The position numbers and the translations under genes are program-made. A stretch of 64,000 bases of DNA, taken from assembly GCF_001672755.1 (NCBI RefSeq), contig NZ_LZKI01000195.1, forward strand, positions 58,280 to 122,279. The letters run 5' to 3'. Shown here piece by piece: positions 62,177-64,000 of this stretch. Position 1 is the stretch's first letter. The number at the start of each line of letters is the position of its first letter. Under the pieces are notes generated by a model. The model did not search any database. It saw only the letters and a program-made list of their open reading frames with translations, and was not told the DNA's origin. The DNA is from Mycobacterium colombiense (lineage in GTDB: Bacteria > Actinomycetota > Actinomycetes > Mycobacteriales > Mycobacteriaceae).

Positions 62177-63202
62177 TTACGCGGCCGGGACAGCGGCCAG
62201 GTGCTGGCGCTGCGGCTCGCTGCGGTACCGCGACGGCTTGCCGTTGATCTTGCACAGCCGCCACATCAACCGCGCCGAGCGCGTCTCCATCAGGCCGGTG
62301 TCGTAGGCCAGCATTCGCACATCACCAAACATGTCGCTCAACCACTTTCGTGATTCCGGCGACCGGAAGAACAGTTCCTTCTTGACGTCACGTGGGATGT
62401 CGAATTCGCGCCAGAACGCTTTGGGCGGCACCACGATTGCGCGACACAGCGCCTTCATGGTCAGCGGCAGGTACAGCGCGGTCCAGAACCGCTGCCGCTT
62501 GGTCAATTCCGGCACCCGCTTGCGCAGGAACTCGTGGGCGAACGAGATGTGGCGGGCTTCCTCGGCCACGTGGATCGCCATCACCCGCTCCATGATGGGA
62601 TGCAGCGACTTGCCCTCGCGCAGAACATTTTTCTGCGTGTGATCAATGGGCTCCTCGCCGGCGAGCACGCCGATGAAGAACGCCACCGGCAGCGGGCCGG
62701 CCACCAGCGGAACCAGCGGGGAAAGCCACTTGAGCATCCGCGGCATGCCCGGCACGTCGGCGCCGATGCGGTTGACCATCTCCTGGAACATCATGGTGTG
62801 GTTGCACTCTTCGACCGACTCGTGCAGGCAGTACCGGTACTCCGGCGAGCCGTTGGGCACCCAGAATGTGTAGTTCATCAGGCCCCGTATCAGGATCGAT
62901 TCAAAGTGCAGACCCACCTTGGCCACGTTGGCCTGGCGCCACATCCCGATCTTGATCTTGCGCTCGTCCGACTGCGCCAGATACCAGGGATGCCGGCCCA
63001 GCGGGTCGGTCTCCGGCAGAATCCATCGCGGATCGTTTTCCGTGACAGCGAATTCCGGTGAATCCCAGTCGATATCGGTGTACGGATTGAAGTTGCGCCG
63101 CACCGACCCCTCGGACAGTGTGGCAAGCATGTTGACGTATTCGGCGTCGTCGCGCACTTCCATGTTGCTTCGCCAACGCCGGACTAATCGCGTCCTAGCC
63201 AT
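62177..63202 (-). CDS. AurF-like di-iron oxygenase (Rv0885-like)
   Basis: A 341-residue di-iron protein of the AurF/p-aminobenzoate N-oxygenase family. Iron ligands are visible in ESVEECNHTMMFQEM and AIHVAEEARHISFAHEFLR (ExxxH-type pairs), with an earlier Glu in FESILIRGLMN. The C-terminus continues about 70 residues past the helical core. The start is ATG 63202 or the internal ATG at 63163 (MEVRDDAEYV). It is followed 19 bp later by fprB, so they likely form an electron-transfer pair (inference). The natural substrate is unknown. Confidence 0.9.
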   Translation of the reverse strand: MARTRLVRRWRSNMEVRDDAEYVNMLATLSEGSVRRNFNPYTDIDWDSPEFAVTENDPRWILPETDPLGRHPWYLAQSDERKIKIGMWRQANVAKVGLHFESILIRGLMNYTFWVPNGSPEYRYCLHESVEECNHTMMFQEMVNRIGADVPGMPRMLKWLSPLVPLVAGPLPVAFFIGVLAGEEPIDHTQKNVLREGKSLHPIMERVMAIHVAEEARHISFAHEFLRKRVPELTKRQRFWTALYLPLTMKALCRAIVVPPKAFWREFDIPRDVKKELFFRSPESRKWLSDMFGDVRMLAYDTGLMETRSARLMWRLCKINGKPSRYRSEPQRQHLAAVPAA

Positions 63203-63435
63203 ATCCAGGCCTCCCCAACGAGGTTTACATTTGGACGTGCTATGTCCAGACAGTACCGCAGGTACCGGATATTCACTAGACCCCTTCGAGGCACTGTGAC
63301 CTGACCGGTGGTCATGAAATTTTTATGCCCCAGATCACACCCGCCCAAACGTCCGGTCGCGGCCGAACAGGCCTTTTGCCCCGGCGGTCGGGGCATGCGG
63401 CCGGGCCGCCGCACCGCCCGGTCAGGTCGGCTCAC

Positions 63436-63448
63436 TACCCTGATGAGC
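63436..63448 (+). promoter_or_regulatory. Candidate -10 element for leaderless serC
   Basis: TACCCT at 63436-63441 ends 7 bases before ATG 63449, matching the spacing of a leaderless start that gives the normal SerC N-terminus MADQLEIP. Confidence 0.4.
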
Positions 63449-63617
63449 ATGGCTGACCAGCTCGAGATCCCCGCTGACATCAAACCCCGCGACGGCCGCT
63501 TCGGGTGTGGCCCGTCGAAGGTCCGGCCCGAACAGCTGCAGGCGCTGACCACCACCGCCGCGCCACTGTTCGGCACCTCGCACCGGCAGGCGCCGGTCAA
63601 GAATCTGGTGGGCCGGC
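63449..63617 (+). pseudogene. serC: Phosphoserine aminotransferase SerC, N-terminal fragment before the fold-back
   Basis: The first 56 codons match SerC (Rv0884c): MADQLEIPADIKPRDGRFGC, then KVRPEQLQALTTTAAPLFG and HRQAPVKNLVGR. Homology stops at 63617; the frame then runs through antisense sequence and ends at 63883. SerC makes phosphoserine for serine synthesis and also serves PLP synthesis, and should be about 370 residues. As written, this window cannot encode a working copy. Confidence 0.9.
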
Positions 63618-64000
63618 CGATGGGCACGGCGACGCCGGTGGACGTCTCGTTGTGCGCCCAGGCGATCACGTCGACCGAGGGGTCGCTCTGCGGCTCGGGG
63701 GCGCTACCGGCGTCGGCCTTGATGACGACGGGATCGCCGACGAAGGGGTTCTTGGTGACCGCGGAGGCGAACTTGGAGCTGAACTCGCCGAAGGACAGGT
63801 GCAACGACCGCTTGTCGATCAGACCGAAGGCCGCGGCATCCCAGAACGCGGTCGCGCCGCCGTTGCCCAGGATGACCTCGTAGCCCTCGGGCAGCGAAAA
63901 CAGGTCGGCGAGCCCGGACCGCAGCCGGCCCACCAGATTCTTGACCGGCGCCTGCCGGTGCGAGGTGCCGAACAGTGGCGCGGCGGTGGTGGTCAGCGCC
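63541..64000. repeat. Perfect inverted repeat, 77 bp or longer, around an inverted serC segment
   Basis: Bases 63541-63617 are the exact reverse complement of 63924-64000 (77 of 77). The spacer is 306 bp. The right arm runs off the window, so its true length is unknown. The turning point is a GGCCGGCC palindrome at 63611-63618. Confidence 0.97.
63618..64000 (-). pseudogene. serC: Inverted serC segment (reads leftwards from the window end)
   Basis: Reading leftwards from base 64000 the minus strand gives a normal, uninterrupted SerC stretch: ALTTTAAPLFGTSHRQAPVK, NLVGRLRSGLADLFSLPEGY, ILGNGGATAFWDAAAFGLID, then DVIAWAHNETSTGVAVPI. At about 63618 it breaks into antisense of the gene's own start. 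The residues continue those on the plus strand, so this is the same gene duplicated and turned around. Confidence 0.9.

Noticed and set aside
63184..63933. 249-codon minus-strand open frame at the window end as a new aminotransferase gene
   Set aside because: It is the serC segment read across the fold-back; its last 100 codons are antisense of the serC start and of non-coding DNA.

Overview
The window is a high-GC actinobacterial chromosome segment from a slow-growing Mycobacterium, possibly of the M. avium complex type. The evidence is two PPE proteins with the MDFG-x-LPPE start, the arfABC acid-resistance operon (confined to mycobacteria as far as I know), LigD/Ku non-homologous end joining, and a gene order that from memory matches M. 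tuberculosis Rv0938 down to Rv0884c read in reverse. Rv numbers are recalled from knowledge of that genome and were not searched here. The species assignment is inference.

Layout. 1-7542: ligD (-, cut by the window start) and ku (+), separated by a compact four-gene polyol/sugar operon (two mannitol-dehydrogenase-family oxidoreductases, a HAD phosphatase, a PfkB kinase). 7555-12076: a phosphate-uptake block on the minus strand (two tandem pstS, pstC, pstA, no pstB), with a shared 22-bp box upstream of each pstS and a MIRU-like repeat at the pstC/pstA junction. 12251-17377: SDR, Rv0926c-like dehydrogenase, mntH, a two-domain glutamylcyclotransferase/poly-gamma-glutamate-hydrolase-like protein, and an F420-type luciferase-like oxidoreductase. 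17427-25190: accessory stretch with tRNA-Arg(CCT), a decayed IS481-type element, hydrolase/AraC pair, small hypothetical genes, two tandem PPE genes and IS debris.

25250-47548: mostly conserved core. It holds a DUF4185 secreted protein, a thiolase/carotenoid-oxygenase/VOC operon, a membrane protein, glyoxalase, the Rv0910/Rv0909 pair, ctpE/beta-lactamase/metallohydrolase/echA6, divergent accD3, the prrAB two-component system, arfABC, DUF2630, an FAD oxidoreductase and gltA2. 47613-60363: large signalling genes (cyclase-ATPase, LuxR-ATPase), a P450, pdxH, citA, and a receptor Ser/Thr kinase whose outer domain resembles Mce-associated proteins, coupled to a second gene of the same type. 60470-63202: fprB (ferredoxin/NADPH reductase) and an AurF-like di-iron oxygenase.

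The window ends abnormally. serC starts on the plus strand at 63449, but after about 56 codons the sequence turns into the reverse complement of the next part of serC and then into the reverse complement of the serC start, giving a perfect inverted repeat of at least 77 bp. This is either a fold-back assembly error or a real inverted duplication.

The best candidates for unreported biology are the kinase/Mce-associated pair, the operator motif shared by the P450 and a hypothetical gene, the polyol module placed between the NHEJ genes, and the serC fold-back.
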